Positions 31,232 through 41,914 of a stretch of DNA of 64,000 nt are shown here, in pieces (the stretch's first letter is position 1; each line of letters opens with the position of its first letter). The stretch is from Leptobrachium leishanense (lineage: Eukaryota > Chordata > Amphibia > Anura > Megophryidae): NCBI GenBank assembly GCA_009667805.1, contig CM019069.1, positions 95,949,204 to 96,013,203 of the forward strand, written 5' to 3'. The translations under genes and the position numbers were made by a program. The notes beneath the pieces were generated by a model. That model was given only the letters and a program-made list of their open reading frames with translations, was not told the origin of the DNA and ran no database searches.

Positions 31232-32400
31232 AGGAAGCAGCAGAACAGCAGGCCACAGATGAGCAGGCGACCACCACCCAGGCATCGAGTAAGTAGACAA
31301 AGAGGTCAAGGTGCTCACCATTGAGAAGTACCATATGCCCAAAAGTTGAGCTTGGAACGCTAAGGCTCCTTAATTGGTGAGTGTAAACAATTCCTTTCAT
31401 TGCACTATAAAATTACCAGCTAATGCTGTGCTATAAGAGCGCTGTCTCTCTTCTGTTTCTCTGTCTGAGGTAACGAGAATGTGGTGAGAAGAAGGGTAGT
31501 GGCCACTCTATATTTGGCCCGAGGCGTTCCAATCCAGAGCCTGGGCATTACGAGGCTCTGGAATTTGTAAGTGTGATATTATCAAAAATTTACGCTGTCT
31601 AGTGTGCAGACAATATTGCACAATTTTTTTCTCTTCTTTGTCTCCCATCTATTTCGGAGCCTATCAGGACCACAGGAAGAACTGTCATATTGAGGAATAA
31701 CTCCCAATTCATACGGAAAGGGTAACATTGATCAATTTTTGAGCACATTGGATGCACAACCCTTCCACTTAGGAACTCCAGAAGTGGAAAATAAGGACAC
31801 TAGGACTATAGTACGCATTGGACTTTGCTGTATGGCATAATTCATTTATATTGGTCTCCAGGATCTGGTCTTTGGACACATAAATGTTAGTGGTATTGAC
31901 GAATTTGCACTATATATGCACTTTATTGCTGCATTTGCACTTTGTGTCACCACACATATATGCTGTTAAAAGAGCACTTTAGATTTATTGAGAAGTTACA
32001 GCAGCACCATTTAAGAAGCACTTTACTGTATATGGTATACATAAATATCCGAAAATTGGCATGTGTCAGTTCGTGAAGTAGTATTAGCAAATACTACTGC
32101 ATAATTAATATCCATTGCGCCATTAGGAACCCCCCCCCCTTTCTTTTCCGATTGTACATTTGCACACCCCCTCAAGAGTCTGTGCCTTTTCCTATCTGGC
32201 AGCACTAGTTAAATCATAATATCTAGATAAGAGCGCCCCCACCGACCCTACCTTTTTTGCAGGCTTACTAGAGTAGTAGGTAAATTGGCACATGACTCTG
32301 AATATAAGTCTAGAATATTAGGTAAAGATACTCAAACAGTTACACTTTTTCAAACCATTTAGATTTTCTAAAATCTAGCTTCAAAATTTACATTATCAGG
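31232..32400. other. Intergenic sequence, no gene seen
   Basis: Near 31530-31580 the string CCAGAGCCTGGGCATTACGA precedes GGAATTTGTAAGTGTG, resembling the GT[A/G]AGT region of the GAAACGCGT elements. Between 31905 and 32025 the hexamer GCACTT recurs several times (GCACTATATATGCACTTTAT and similar). No gene is recognisable. Confidence 0.4.
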
Positions 32401-32402
32401 TA

Positions 32403-34039
32403 CAGTCAGGTCCAGAAATATTGGGACAGCGACACAATTCTAACATCTTTGGCTCTATACACCACCACAATCGAGTTGGAATGAAACAAACACAATGTGC
32501 TTTAACTGCAGACTGTCAGCTTTAATTTGAGGGTATGTACATCCAACTCTGGTGAACGGTGTAGGACTTAGAGCAGTTTGCAGATGTGCCTCCAACTTGT
32601 TAAGGGACCAAAGGTAATGGGACAGAATAATAATCATAAATCAAACTTTCCCTTCTTAATACTTGGTTGCAAATCCTTTGCAGTCAATCACAGCCTGAAG
32701 TCTGGAACACATAGACATCACCAGACGCTGGGTTTCATCCCTGGTGATGCTCTGCCAGGCCTCTACTGCAACTGTCTTCAGTTCCTGCTTGTTCTTGGGG
32801 CATTTTCCCTTCAGTTTTGTCTTCAGCAAGTGAAATGCATACTCAATGGGATTCAGGTCAGGTGATTGACTTGGCCATTGCATAACATTCCACTTCTGTC
32901 CCTTCAAAAAAACTTTGGTTGCTTTTGCAGTATGCTTTGGGTCATTGTCCATCTGCACTGTGAAGCGCCGTCCAATGAGTTCTGCAGCATTTGGCTGAAT
33001 GTGAGCAGATAATATTGCCCGAAACACTTCAGAATTCATCCTGCTTCTTTTGTCATCATCAATAAATACAAGAGAACCAGTTCCATTGGCAGCCATACAT
33101 GCCCACGCCATGACACTACCACCACCATGCTTCACTGATGAGGTGGTATGCTTAGGATCATGAGCAGTTCCTTTTGCTTCTCCATACTCTTCTCATCACT
33201 CCGGTACAAGTTGCTCTTGATCTCATCTGTCCATAGGATCTTGTTCCAGAACTGTGAAGGCTTTGTTAGGTGTTGTTTGGCAAACTCTAATCTGGCCTTC
33301 CTGTTTTTGAGGCTCACCAATGGTTTACATCTTATGGTGAACCCTCTGTATTCCCTCCGGTGAAGTCTTCTCTTGATTGTTGACTTTGACACACACATAA
33401 ACCTACCTCCTGGAGAGTGTTCTTGATCTGGCCAACTGTTGTGAAGGGTGTTTTCTTCACCAGGGAAAGAATTCTTCGGTCATCCACCACAGTTGTTTTC
33501 CGTGGTCTCCCGGGTCTTTTGGTGTTGCTGAGCTCACTGGTGCGTTCCTTCTTTTTGAGAATGTTCCAAACAGTTGTTTTGGCCATGCCTAATGTTCTTG
33601 CTATCTCTCTGATGGGTTTGCTTTGTTTCTTCAGCCTAATGATGGCTTGCTTCACTGATAGTGACAGCTCTATGGATCTCATCTTATAGTTGACAGCAAC
33701 AGATTCCAAATGCAAATAGCACACTTGAAATGAACTCTGGGCCTTTTATCTGCACATTATAATTGGGGTAATGAGGGAATGTCACACTCCTGGCCATGGA
33801 ACAGCTGAGAAGCCAATTGTCCCATTACCTTTGGTCCCTTAACAAGTGGGAGGCACATCTGCAAACTGCTGTAAGTCTTACACTGTTCACCTGAGTTGGA
33901 TGTACATACCCTCAAATTAAAGCTGACAGTCTGCAGTTAAAGCACATTGTGTTTGTTTCATTCCAACTCCATTGCGGTGGTGTATAGAGCCAAAGATGTT
34001 AGAATTGTGTCGATGTCCCAATATTTCTGGACCTGACTG
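32403..34039 (-). mobile_element. Tc1-type transposon, family B, with long inverted ends
   Basis: The ends start CAGTCAGGTCCAGAAATA and are inverted repeats of roughly 200 bp (32403 onwards and up to 34039). TA duplications lie at 32401-32402 and 34040-34041. The flanks (TTATCAGG and TTCAATAAAGG) join into a GGGTTATTCA-type MITE, which was therefore the target. The transposase is frameshifted. Confidence 0.95.
32656..33682 (-). pseudogene. Tc1 transposase, family B, two frameshifts
   Basis: The start at 33682 gives MRSIELSLSVKQAIIRLKKQ, followed by the HTH region (PIREIARTLGMAKTTVWNIL) and a basic RPGRPRKT linker. Frameshifts near 33350-33400 and near 33135 break the protein into three frames. 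The DDE residues can still be read: ILWTDEIK, VQMDNDPKHT and DLNPIEYAFHLLK. The frame ends at 32656 (GFATKY), the usual Tc1 C-terminus. The total of about 342 codons is normal. Not functional. Confidence 0.9.
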
Positions 34040-34041
34040 TA

Positions 34042-34858
34042 TATTCAATAAAGGTGGAACTCAGGACAATTGACAGGAGAAGTAAAAATTATAGGTCAGA
34101 ATAGACAAACCAGAAAAATTCTTGCATTTATCGCACTCTCCAAAACAGCCATTTGGTCTACATTGTTCCCTTACCCTGCCATTTCTCCAGAGTTTCACTT
34201 TTAGTAAATAGACCTGTATAACTTGAACTCAGAGGCTGTAACGCAGAGAGCCTGTAAATTATATTTTCGAATATAATACAACACAAACACCCTGCAACCA
34301 GAATTGTAGGTACAGGGTGACTTCAACATAGGAGAGGGCAGGGAAGCAATACAGAACATCAGGCCTGCACCTCCCAAATTCGTCTCTTGGTCCATGTACC
34401 CCAAGTTCAAAGTGACTCATCACAATCAGTGAACTGAAAAAAAATGCAAGTACGAAGTTCCAATATAAATACTAAAAAAGTAGGTATGTGTAATGGTGTC
34501 TACATGACCGAACACACAGATGGCAAAAAGGGCCATGAATAAACAAAATGGCAATACTAAAACTGGTCTTTAAGATGGACGGTGTGACATAGCCACTGGA
34601 CAAACCATTCACTCTTTGAGGCTTTTACTTATCCAGTCACAGCACAAGCAGAGTGACAAAATAAAAACAAGCATAACTGAAAAGCCTACTCCTCAGAGAC
34701 TAACTAAACATTATCTCCCTTCGCTTAGAATACTGGGCAGATAAACCACTTACCAGTAAAAATCAACAAAAATAATTCCCTTCAGGAATTCAGGGCTCAT
34801 CTCCTCCTTTGCGCTCCCAGTCAAAAGACTGGTTTCCAAGAGGGAACCACAGTACCTA
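34042..34858. other. Intergenic sequence; MITE remainder, no gene seen
   Basis: The first 100 bp (GGTGGAACTCAGGAC, CAGGAGAAG) continue the MITE that received the family B Tc1. The rest is A/T-rich with no recognisable gene or RNA. Confidence 0.45.
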
Positions 34859-34861
34859 TAA

Positions 34862-35182
34862 GGCTGGGGTCAGATGAGCGCACTGACTGCGCACAGTAAC
34901 GGATGTACTTTTTAACTGATGAGATTGTAGTTACATTCTATCAGTTAATTTTGACTGATGTTGAGAAAAAGTAAAAACTTGTATGCAGTTGTTTCTCTAA
35001 GTCCATCTAGCTTTTTCACGTTGATGCTATTTTGGCGTCCGTTACAACATGTGCTGTGCGCGTGTGAAAAAGTGCGCACGTGCATAGTGTGTTGTTCTCT
35101 ATTGACTCCTTTGAAAAGCTACAACGGTCAGCAAACAGTGCGGTCAGACGGACGCAAAAAGTGCACTCGTCTGACGCGGGCC
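34862..35182 (+). mobile_element. PIF/Harbinger-like MITE, complete, 321 bp
   Basis: TAA flanks both sides (34859-34861 and 35183-35185). The ends are GGCTGGGGTCAGATGAGCG and CGTCTGACGCGGGCC. The 3-bp TWA duplication and GGC-type ends fit PIF/Harbinger. It has no coding capacity. This is the reference copy for the interrupted copy at 20047-26145. Confidence 0.8.
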
Positions 35183-35202
35183 TAAAAGGTAGGGCAGTCT
35201 TA

Positions 35203-35285
35203 GGCTGAGGTCACGCGATAGTGGAAGGAACGTCCATGAATGTTCTGCTCGAACGCCCATGTGGCCACCACCACCTGCTGACAAA
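35203..35285 (+). mobile_element. Harbinger-like MITE, left-end fragment
   Basis: TTA (35200-35202) precedes GGCTGAGGTCACGCG and then GTGGAAGGAACGTCC, matching the copies at 46348 and, in reverse, 50494-50819. The right end is not found. Confidence 0.5.
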
Positions 35286-35360
35286 ACAGTGGTCTATAAC
35301 CCTGCTCCTAATTACACCGTTATAGACGGGTATAAATGTGAGGAACTGCCCTAATACACA

Positions 35361-35547
35361 CTATCAGGGTTATTCAGAGAGCGTGAAAAGCAGGAGAATG
35401 ACTGGAGAATGAAAAATTCTAGGTCAAAATAGCCAAACCAGAAAAATTCTCCCTTTCATCTCACTTTCCAAATCGTCTATTTTGACCTAGAATTTTTCAT
35501 TCTCCAATCATTCTCCTGCTTTCACGCTCTCTGAATAACCCTGATAG
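35361..35547. mobile_element. Palindromic MITE of the GGGTTATTCA group
   Basis: The arms 35361-35430 and 35479-35547 are almost perfect inverted repeats beginning CTATCAGGGTTATTCAGAG. The ends may include a TA duplication (CTA and TAG). The complete structure helps to define partial copies near 172, 12824, 18508, 34041 and 50345. Confidence 0.8.
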
Positions 35548-35967
35548 TAATAAAGGTCAGAAAGGACAAAAAACACACAACCAACCCATTTTAGAGCTGG
35601 TCCTTAAATGGCCGTGTAGAAACGAGAACACAAAATATCCAGGACAGGTACAAAATATGGTAGAACAAGCAGAGGTCAGTAAACGAAGACAGGTAATCAG
35701 ACAAGCCAAAGTCTAGGAGAGTAGAGAGCAGAAAAAGGTTGCAGTTGAAAGCCAAAAAGGGAAATAAGGAGATCCAAGACACAATAATAGAGGAACACAC
35801 TGAGGAGTAGTAAATACCAAACCAGCGGCACAGGGAAACGATAGATGCCATCACTTAAACCCCCATGAGCCTTATGACAGCGGTGGCGTACATGTGGTGT
35901 CATAATGAATGTGCCCAGTGGTGTTGAGGCAAAGGGGCGTTATCAGGTCAAGCTGAATTACGAATAT
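35548..35967. other. Intergenic sequence, no gene seen
   Basis: A purine-rich block (repeated CAGAGGTCAG and AGGTAATCAG-like strings) without a recognisable gene or element end. Confidence 0.4.
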
Positions 35968-36330
35968 AAAACGGAAGATGTATGTCCTCTGCATCAGTTG
36001 GAACAAATATAACTCACGAAATGATTATTTTGTTTTATATTAGTTTGCACATTGCCCCTGAGGAAGTCTGTTGTTTTGCAGACGAAACGCGTCGGGCTTA
36101 TGGGCTTTTTATTTGTTTTTGCCTAATACTTTTAAAAATAAATACTCTTTCATTTTGAATATCATTGTTGGCGGTTTTTCCCTGGCAAGGAATATCGACC
36201 ACGACTCCCATTGGTGAATTATGGAAACTAAATCCATTCAAGTCTAGCGTACCTACTCCACGAATATCTCTCATCATTTCGTGAGTTATATTTGTTCCAA
36301 CTGATGCAGAGGACATACATCTTCCGTTTT
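35968..36330. mobile_element. Foldback containing the 'GAAACGCGT' core in its loop
   Basis: The arms 35968-36025 and 36273-36330 are inverted repeats (AAAACGGAAGATGTATGTCC and its complement). In the loop, 36056-36100 reads CCCCTGAGGAAGTCTG then CAGACGAAACGCGTCGGG, the same core as at 29983 and, on the minus strand, at about 14850. No coding sequence. Confidence 0.75.
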
Positions 36331-37394
36331 AGATTTGTTTTGGTTTAAAGGAGAAAGTGAACCATCTCCTGGAAGATTGTCCCGAGAAAGCTAAGTATTT
36401 CTATACACCACAGTATTTTGTTTTATAGTATAAACTGAATTACAAACTATTTTGTAATCTGGACCTAAAAGGCAAAGGATGACCAACACTCAGCATGCAA
36501 ATAGCAGCGCTGGCCATCCTAACAGCATGGGCAGATGTGACAATATGGAAATGTTTGCTCTAAACTCACATCCATTCCGAATCACGTTCCACGCAGTGCG
36601 AATTGTTTGTACATCATGTCATTAATGCAGCAAATGAACCTTAACCAGATTCACAAGCAACACAGGAGTTTGCAGGCAAAGTCCAGGTTGCAAGCTGAGA
36701 AACAACCATAAATCTGTAACCAGAGACTTAAACATTATACAAAACCAGACACAAAAGTAGAAAATTTAAATTTAAAAAGACCCACTATTTTTATGTATCA
36801 GAGTCTAAGATGTAAGACTTTAGATCGATATAGACGTCCGTATGAATAATGCAGTAGGTTCTTCCTGCATTTTTCACAAAAAGCTAGTGTTTCAAATCAA
36901 TATTTCTTTGCAGGTTTCTCGACAACGGACAATCACGTTGTCTGTAACAGACAACATGAAGCCCATGGCACTTCAAATTTTTTGTTTTCCCTTTTTAAAC
37001 ATCATAGCCCAATATTTTGACAGTAGTCAACAGCCAAACAACACTGTGCAGCAGGACTTCAAAATCCCTAATTAAATGTTAAGCTACCTACTGCACAAGG
37101 AAGAAATGTGTTCTCACACACATCCAAATTAGACCTGTCTAAAGTATCTAACCCTCACAGCTATAAATAATAAACTTAAGTAAAATGATGTTCAAAAAAA
37201 TAAAAATGTAAAAGATACTAAATTCATCTTTGCTGTGAAATCCCACTAGGAGGTGAATATTTTTTTTTGGAGAAAGGATTTTACCAGGAAGGATACACGG
37301 AGATTTCTCTCGTTTTCAAGTATGTCCTGGGTGGCGAGTATGTACCGTTAGGGGTCTTGCCCAAGGACACTCACTGGAGAGGTGCTCTTGCTGG
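36331..37394. other. Intergenic sequence, no gene seen
   Basis: A/T-rich sequence without a recognisable gene, RNA or complete element. Confidence 0.5.
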
Positions 37395-37552
37395 GTCCGA
37401 ACTAGGGATGCACCGATACCGATACTAGTATCGGTATCGGGGCCGATATTGCCGTTTGCACGAGTACTTGTTACTCGTGCAAACGGCCCGATACATCCCG
37501 CCGATACCGGAAGCCGGCGCTGGGCCGGCTTGCCGGTATCCGCGGGGCTGGG

Positions 37553-37845
37553 GAAGCTGGCCGCGTGCATGAAAAGCACACAGCCAGCGTTCCCCCTCCG
37601 GCGCGCCAAATACTCACCCTTCCTGAAGGTCCGGTCGCTGGGCAGTGATGCGTTCCCGCGGCCACTGGGCGCTCCTGTGACGCTGCCTCTCGGCTGGAGG
37701 CAGCGTCACAGATGCGCCCGGCGGCCACGTGACCGCATCACTGCCCAGAGACCGGAACTTCAGGAAGGGTGAGTATTTGGCGCGCCAGAGGGGAACGCTG
37801 GCCACGTGCTTTACATGCACACGGCCAGCTTCCCCAGCGTTCGAG
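37553..37845. repeat. GC-rich palindrome inside the hAT-type element
   Basis: The left arm (GGGGAAGCTGGCCGCGTGCATG onwards, shown here only by its start at 37553) and the right arm ending at 37845 are near-perfect reverse complements of about 120 bp. Each arm carries TTGGCGCGCCAAATACTCACC or its complement. The centre holds a second hairpin, GTGACGCTGCCTC paired with GAGGCAGCGTCAC. Confidence 0.85.
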
Positions 37846-37854
37846 CTGGAGTAA

Positions 37855-38020
37855 ATCCATGAGACCTGGGGGCAAATCCATGTGAGCTGGGGGCAAATCC
37901 ATGTGAGCTGGGGGCAAACCCATGTGAGCTGGGGGGCAAACCCATGTGAGCTGGGGGCAAACCCATGTGAGCTGGGGGCAAACCCATGAGACCTGGGGGC
38001 AAACCCATGAGAGCTGCGGT
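37855..38020. repeat. Minisatellite, unit about 20 bp
   Basis: Eight or so tandem copies of CATGTGAGCTGGGGGCAAA-type units. The unit is a variant of the one at 4903-5320, and it occupies the same place relative to a palindrome and a right end. Confidence 0.9.
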
Positions 38021-38337
38021 CAATCTCATATAAATTTTTATATGAGGTCTGTTCCTATTGGAAAGTGTCACATGACATTAAATAAAAGTATCGGTACTCG
38101 GTATCGGTGAGTACTTTTAAAAAGTATCGGTACTCGTACTCGGTCTTAAAAAAGTGGTATCGGTGCATCCCTAGTCCGAACCCATGTCTCCACAGGCTCT
38201 CCACGCAGAGCAGTGATGTTACCTCTACTCCACCCAGCCAGGTATAAAGCTCAATGGGATTGCCTATCCCTTGGTAAGATATTGTTAGTCACACTTTATC
38301 TGGTTCATGAGTCGTCAGTTATTGGACGTCAGTACCT

Positions 38338-38752
38338 GAGGTGCGTTCAGTTCCTCAGCCGCTGCAAGTGTTATGTTAGCAATTTGGCACTGAACGCTGT
38401 GCTGCAGCTCAGCACTGCTAACTTAGCACTTGCAGCTGCGGGTTAGCCGAGTGTGACATGGGAAAGATGGCTGCCTCCACAGAGCAAAGAATCCAATAAG
38501 GAAATGTTCAGCTTGAAGTTTTGGTGGACCAAAACCCCAAATATTTAATGGAACATGGTAAACATTAACACTAAAGTGGTAATAAAATGGACAAAAGTGG
38601 ATTTTGCAGAAACAGCACCTTTCATTATGCAATCCTCTGCCCTTTTGATTCAATATGCACAGCCAAAGCGTTCAGTGAGACAGCTGCAGCTAACTGAACT
38701 GCTGCAAGGTAGCTATTCAGCAGCTGCTGAGGAACTGAATGCACCTCTGGAC
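38338..38752. mobile_element. MITE with GAGGTGC inverted ends
   Basis: GAGGTGCGTTCAGTTCCTCA near 38338 is the inverse of TGAGGAACTGAATGCACCTC near 38733-38752. A further internal inverted repeat of GCAGCTGC lies beside each end. No coding sequence; the superfamily is not known and no duplication is evident. Confidence 0.6.
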
Positions 38753-39258
38753 TGAACAATCAGCGCTTCAAAACGCAAATCAGCTTCCTAGAGTGACCAG
38801 AGGGCAGCCCTGTTAGTGACATTTTGAGAAGGAATAACTCTACACTTTACTAAATATGTGTTAGGGGGCGAAAAAACAAGATAAATACATGTAAAGGGAA
38901 AATTGAACTGTTACGTGTGTTTTCTCCTATTTTGCTTGTATGTACTTTGTGAAAAAGGGAAAATAACAAGAGCTGATAAGAAACATACACGGATCAGCCA
39001 GAACATTAAAAACCACCTGCCTAGTAGGGAGTAGTCCGTTCTCATGTTGCCAAAACAGCTCTGATGCGTCGACTCATGGACTCCACAAGAAGTCTGAACA
39101 TGCCCTGTGGTATATTGAACCAAGACATTAGCAGTAGATCCTTTTAAGTCCTACAAGGTGAGAGTTGGGGCCTCCATGGTTTATTTCTTGTTCCAGCACA
39201 TCCCATGGATACTCAATTGGATTGAGATCTGGGGAAATTGGAGGCCAAGACAACACCT

Positions 39259-40499
39259 TTAACCCCTTAGTGACCGGGCGGTTTTACACAAATCCGTCCT
39301 TTAGTGACCGCTGCTGTTTTTACGTTTCTGCGCTGTTAGGGTTTAGGTCAAATTTTCCTCTTACTCGTTTATTCAACTCACACATATTATACACCCTTTT
39401 TCCCGCCATTAAATGGACTTTCTAGAAATACCATTATTTCCATCATATCCAATAATTTACTATAAAAAAAATATGAAATATGATGAAAAAAAATGGTAAA
39501 AACACACTTTTTCGTAATTTAATCCCCTAAAGCTACAACCACCAATAAAGACCCGGCTAAATAGTTTCCAAATTTTATCCCGAGAATAGAAATACCCAAT
39601 TTTTACATGTTTTTACCTTTTAACCCTTTCACTGCTGAGCCAGTTCACCTATGTGCGCTGCGCTCATTCTGACCATTTTGTGCTAATTATTTTGAGATGT
39701 CAGCCTAGGTCCTATTTAATTAAACCCCCCCCCCCCAGACAAAAAAAAAAATTAAAAAAAAAAAAAACACATTTTTTTATTTTATTTAATTTTTTTTTTA
39801 AAAAACATTTTTTAATTTTTTTTTTAAACCAAACCTGGTCATGTTTGGTATCATTTGAAAGGCCATGATCAGGCCTTTCAAATGATGTCAAATATGACCA
39901 TCTAGCTGCCATGGATCGGGATATAAAGGGATCCTTAGGATCCCCTTATCTCTACATGGCAGCTAGATGGTTAACTGGCCCACTGACATCCTCACACATA
40001 TGGTGAGGTTGTCAGTGGGTGGGGGTGGACCTGAAGGCTAGGCTGACATCCAAGATGTCAGCCCCCCTCCAGGTTCGAATCGCGTTTTGGCGCCAATTGG
40101 CGCCGCAACGTGATCCGGCGGCGAAACGGTTAATGCCATACACCGCTGGAAAGGGGAGGCTCTCCCCTCTCCAGCGGTGTAAACGGCATCTCCCTAGCTT
40201 CAATGGTTGGGGAGATAGAGGGCTCCGAAGGAGCCCCCCCCCTCCCCTCCATTGAAACACATGGGGGCACCTTCTGATGACGTCACCACGCAGCGTGGCG
40301 ACGTCATCAGCCTCGCCTGCCCATGTAAATCACATGGGCAGGCTTCCTCCCTGTCAGATCGCCGTGGGATCCGACGAGGGAGGTGAGTATCGGGCGGGAG
40401 GGGGATTTGGCGCCGCTGACGTACCCTGTACGTCATCGGGTCTAAGGGAGACCCGAACACAGGACGTACAGGGTACATCAGCGGTCGGGAAGGGGTTAA
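39259..40499. mobile_element. TTAA-target element (piggyBac/Kolobok-like), non-autonomous, 1.2 kb
   Basis: TTAA stands at 39259-39262 and 40496-40499, and joining the flanks restores the Tc1 sequence. The ends are CCCCTTAGTGACCGGGCGG and CGGTCGGGAAGGGG. The TTAA duplication and CCC-type termini fit piggyBac; Kolobok is an alternative. The left third is A/T-rich and holds an internal TTAACCCTTTCACTGCTGAG at 39616 that looks like another end of the same family, so the element may be nested. The right two thirds form a chain of hairpins. No transposase. Confidence 0.75.
39837..40480. repeat. String of about twelve consecutive hairpins
   Basis: Perfect or near-perfect inverted repeats follow each other with hardly any spacer. 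Examples: GGTCATGTTTGG-type arms at 39837; CCCACTGACA/TGTCAGTGGG near 39980; arms GCTGACATC and GATGTCAGC near 40041; ACACCGCTGGA/TCCAGCGGTGT near 40140; GGCTCC/GGAGCC near 40220; TGATGACGTC/GACGTCATCA near 40275; CCTGCCCATGT/ACATGGGCAGG near 40317; and CCGCTGACGTACCCTGTACG with its complement ending at 40480. The element at 59457 has the same design with mostly different sequences. Confidence 0.85.
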
Positions 40500-40561
40500 A
40501 TATTCTCTTTGTGTACCTCAAACCATTCCGGAACAATTTTTGCAGTGTAGCATACCCCTTT

Positions 40562-41912
40562 AAAGTTGTGTAGATCTCTAATGTCATCATAAAAGCACAG
40601 CTAGGCCTCTGTACTTAAAAAACAAACAGCAGGGCCCCAATTCCAAGGTTGTTGTTATGTTGTGTGGCTCAAGCGCTTATATTAAATTTGAGAATTTATC
40701 TAGTCCTAATCTAACCGAGACTGTAGGGATTGCTATTCTGAGCACACCGACCTGAAGGACAGAATGTGGAGACCCTGAAGAATCCAGTCCTCAATATGGC
40801 CGAGTAACTAAACCGTAAGCGAAAGCCCAGTAAAAGAATAACACGTAGAGAAAATTGGAAAATCATGAAACAGAACCAAGGTCTAGGGTAGGAGTGGTAG
40901 ACGCAAATCCAGAACCTGACACGGCTTCTAGGGCAGAAGAGATACAAAAATCAAAAACAGAGCAAGAGTGAAAAAGATAAAACCACTAAGAGAACAGTGT
41001 TAACACACGGTCAGAAATTAACCACCCACACCTGTGCAGCTTCCTTAAAACACAGGAAGACCTAAATACACTAAAGACTGATTGATAGCAGGAGGAGGCG
41101 TGTGCCTGAATGTGTGAGTAACCTAGTATCTAGGAAGAGGATGTGGAAGAGAATTTGGCAATGCAAAGTATTTGGTCCTGCTAATAAAGCTTATTTTGAT
41201 TTTGTGTATGTATCCCTGGGAAGACCCCCAGCATGTGGAATCCACGTAACACAAGCAGGCATAACGGAAAAGCAAGCTCTGATTGTGTCTTCTTACCATA
41301 CATTATTGGACAAGAAATACAACACAGCGCTAAAAGACCTAAGTCCGCAAGAAAGTGGGCTAGATACTTGATATGTCCATAAACAGTAGTCCTGGTCTTC
41401 GGGAGCAGATCTTCTTAAGGGTGCAGATGGGATGTACACTGCAGAAAAAAACAGAACCAAAATTGCGCAGTATGACAGCACCAGAAGTGAGAATAACTTG
41501 TATCGGTGTTTAACTCACATTCTGGGGAGCCCACAACCGGCTCTCAGGGACATAGCAGGCAGGGACTTATAGCAGGCGCCCATAAACCCTTCGCTTCACT
41601 TCTCCGGGATTAACCAGAAGGAGAAAAAAATGAAGGCCGCTCACTCCCAGGACCCTCAGGCTGGATCTCCTCTCTGGATTCACCCGGTGGATCTGTGGCC
41701 TCACAGGGCTCAGGACACAAAGGGGGATGGAGCGGCCGGAAGTGCATGAGCGGAGAAAGAAAACGAGGAACCAGAACGAACAGACGGACACCGGGAACCT
41801 CAAAACCGGGCCGGCAAAACCAATAATGAGTAGGCTGGCCAAACAGCATGAGTCAACTAGTAGTAGTCCCAAAATGAGGCGTCAGGTCCCACTGCAAGCC
41901 CAGAGGCATACC
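40562..41912. other. Intergenic sequence, no gene seen
   Basis: No coding, RNA or complete element is recognised. CTAATAAAGCTTATTTTG near 41180 contains an AATAAA and the block 40990-41110 has some look of LTR flank, but no ends or coding parts support that. The frames of 60-100 codons (41102-41371, 41567-41872, 41727-42029) show no domains. Confidence 0.4.
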
Positions 41913-41914
41913 TA

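Larger units (their letters stand above)
37403..38173. mobile_element. hAT-type non-autonomous element with 8-bp target duplication
   Basis: GTCCGAAC flanks the element at 37395-37402 and 38174-38181. The ends are TAGGGATGCACCGATACC and GGTATCGGTGCATCCCTA. The 8-bp duplication supports the hAT superfamily. The interior contains TATCGGTA-rich subterminal repeats, a GC-rich palindrome and a minisatellite, and no transposase. A related right end lies at 5396-5488 and a related left end at 63005. Confidence 0.9.
38988..40561 (-). mobile_element. Tc1 relic, family C, split by a TTAA-target element
   Basis: TA then CACGGATCAGCCAGAACA at 38988 resembles a known Tc1-type end (CACTGATCAGCCATAACATT). 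On the minus strand, 39257-39170 reads PPISPDLNPIEYPWDVLEQE, the region of the third catalytic residue. The Tc1 resumes at about 40500 (ACCTCAAACCATTCCGGAAC) after the insertion at 39263-40495 and fades by about 40561. Only the C-terminal part is present. Confidence 0.65.

Noticed and set aside
40018..40110. tRNA-like gene (GGTTCGAATC string at 40072)
   Set aside because: The string sits inside a chain of hairpins; no A box, acceptor stem or anticodon arm can be placed around it.
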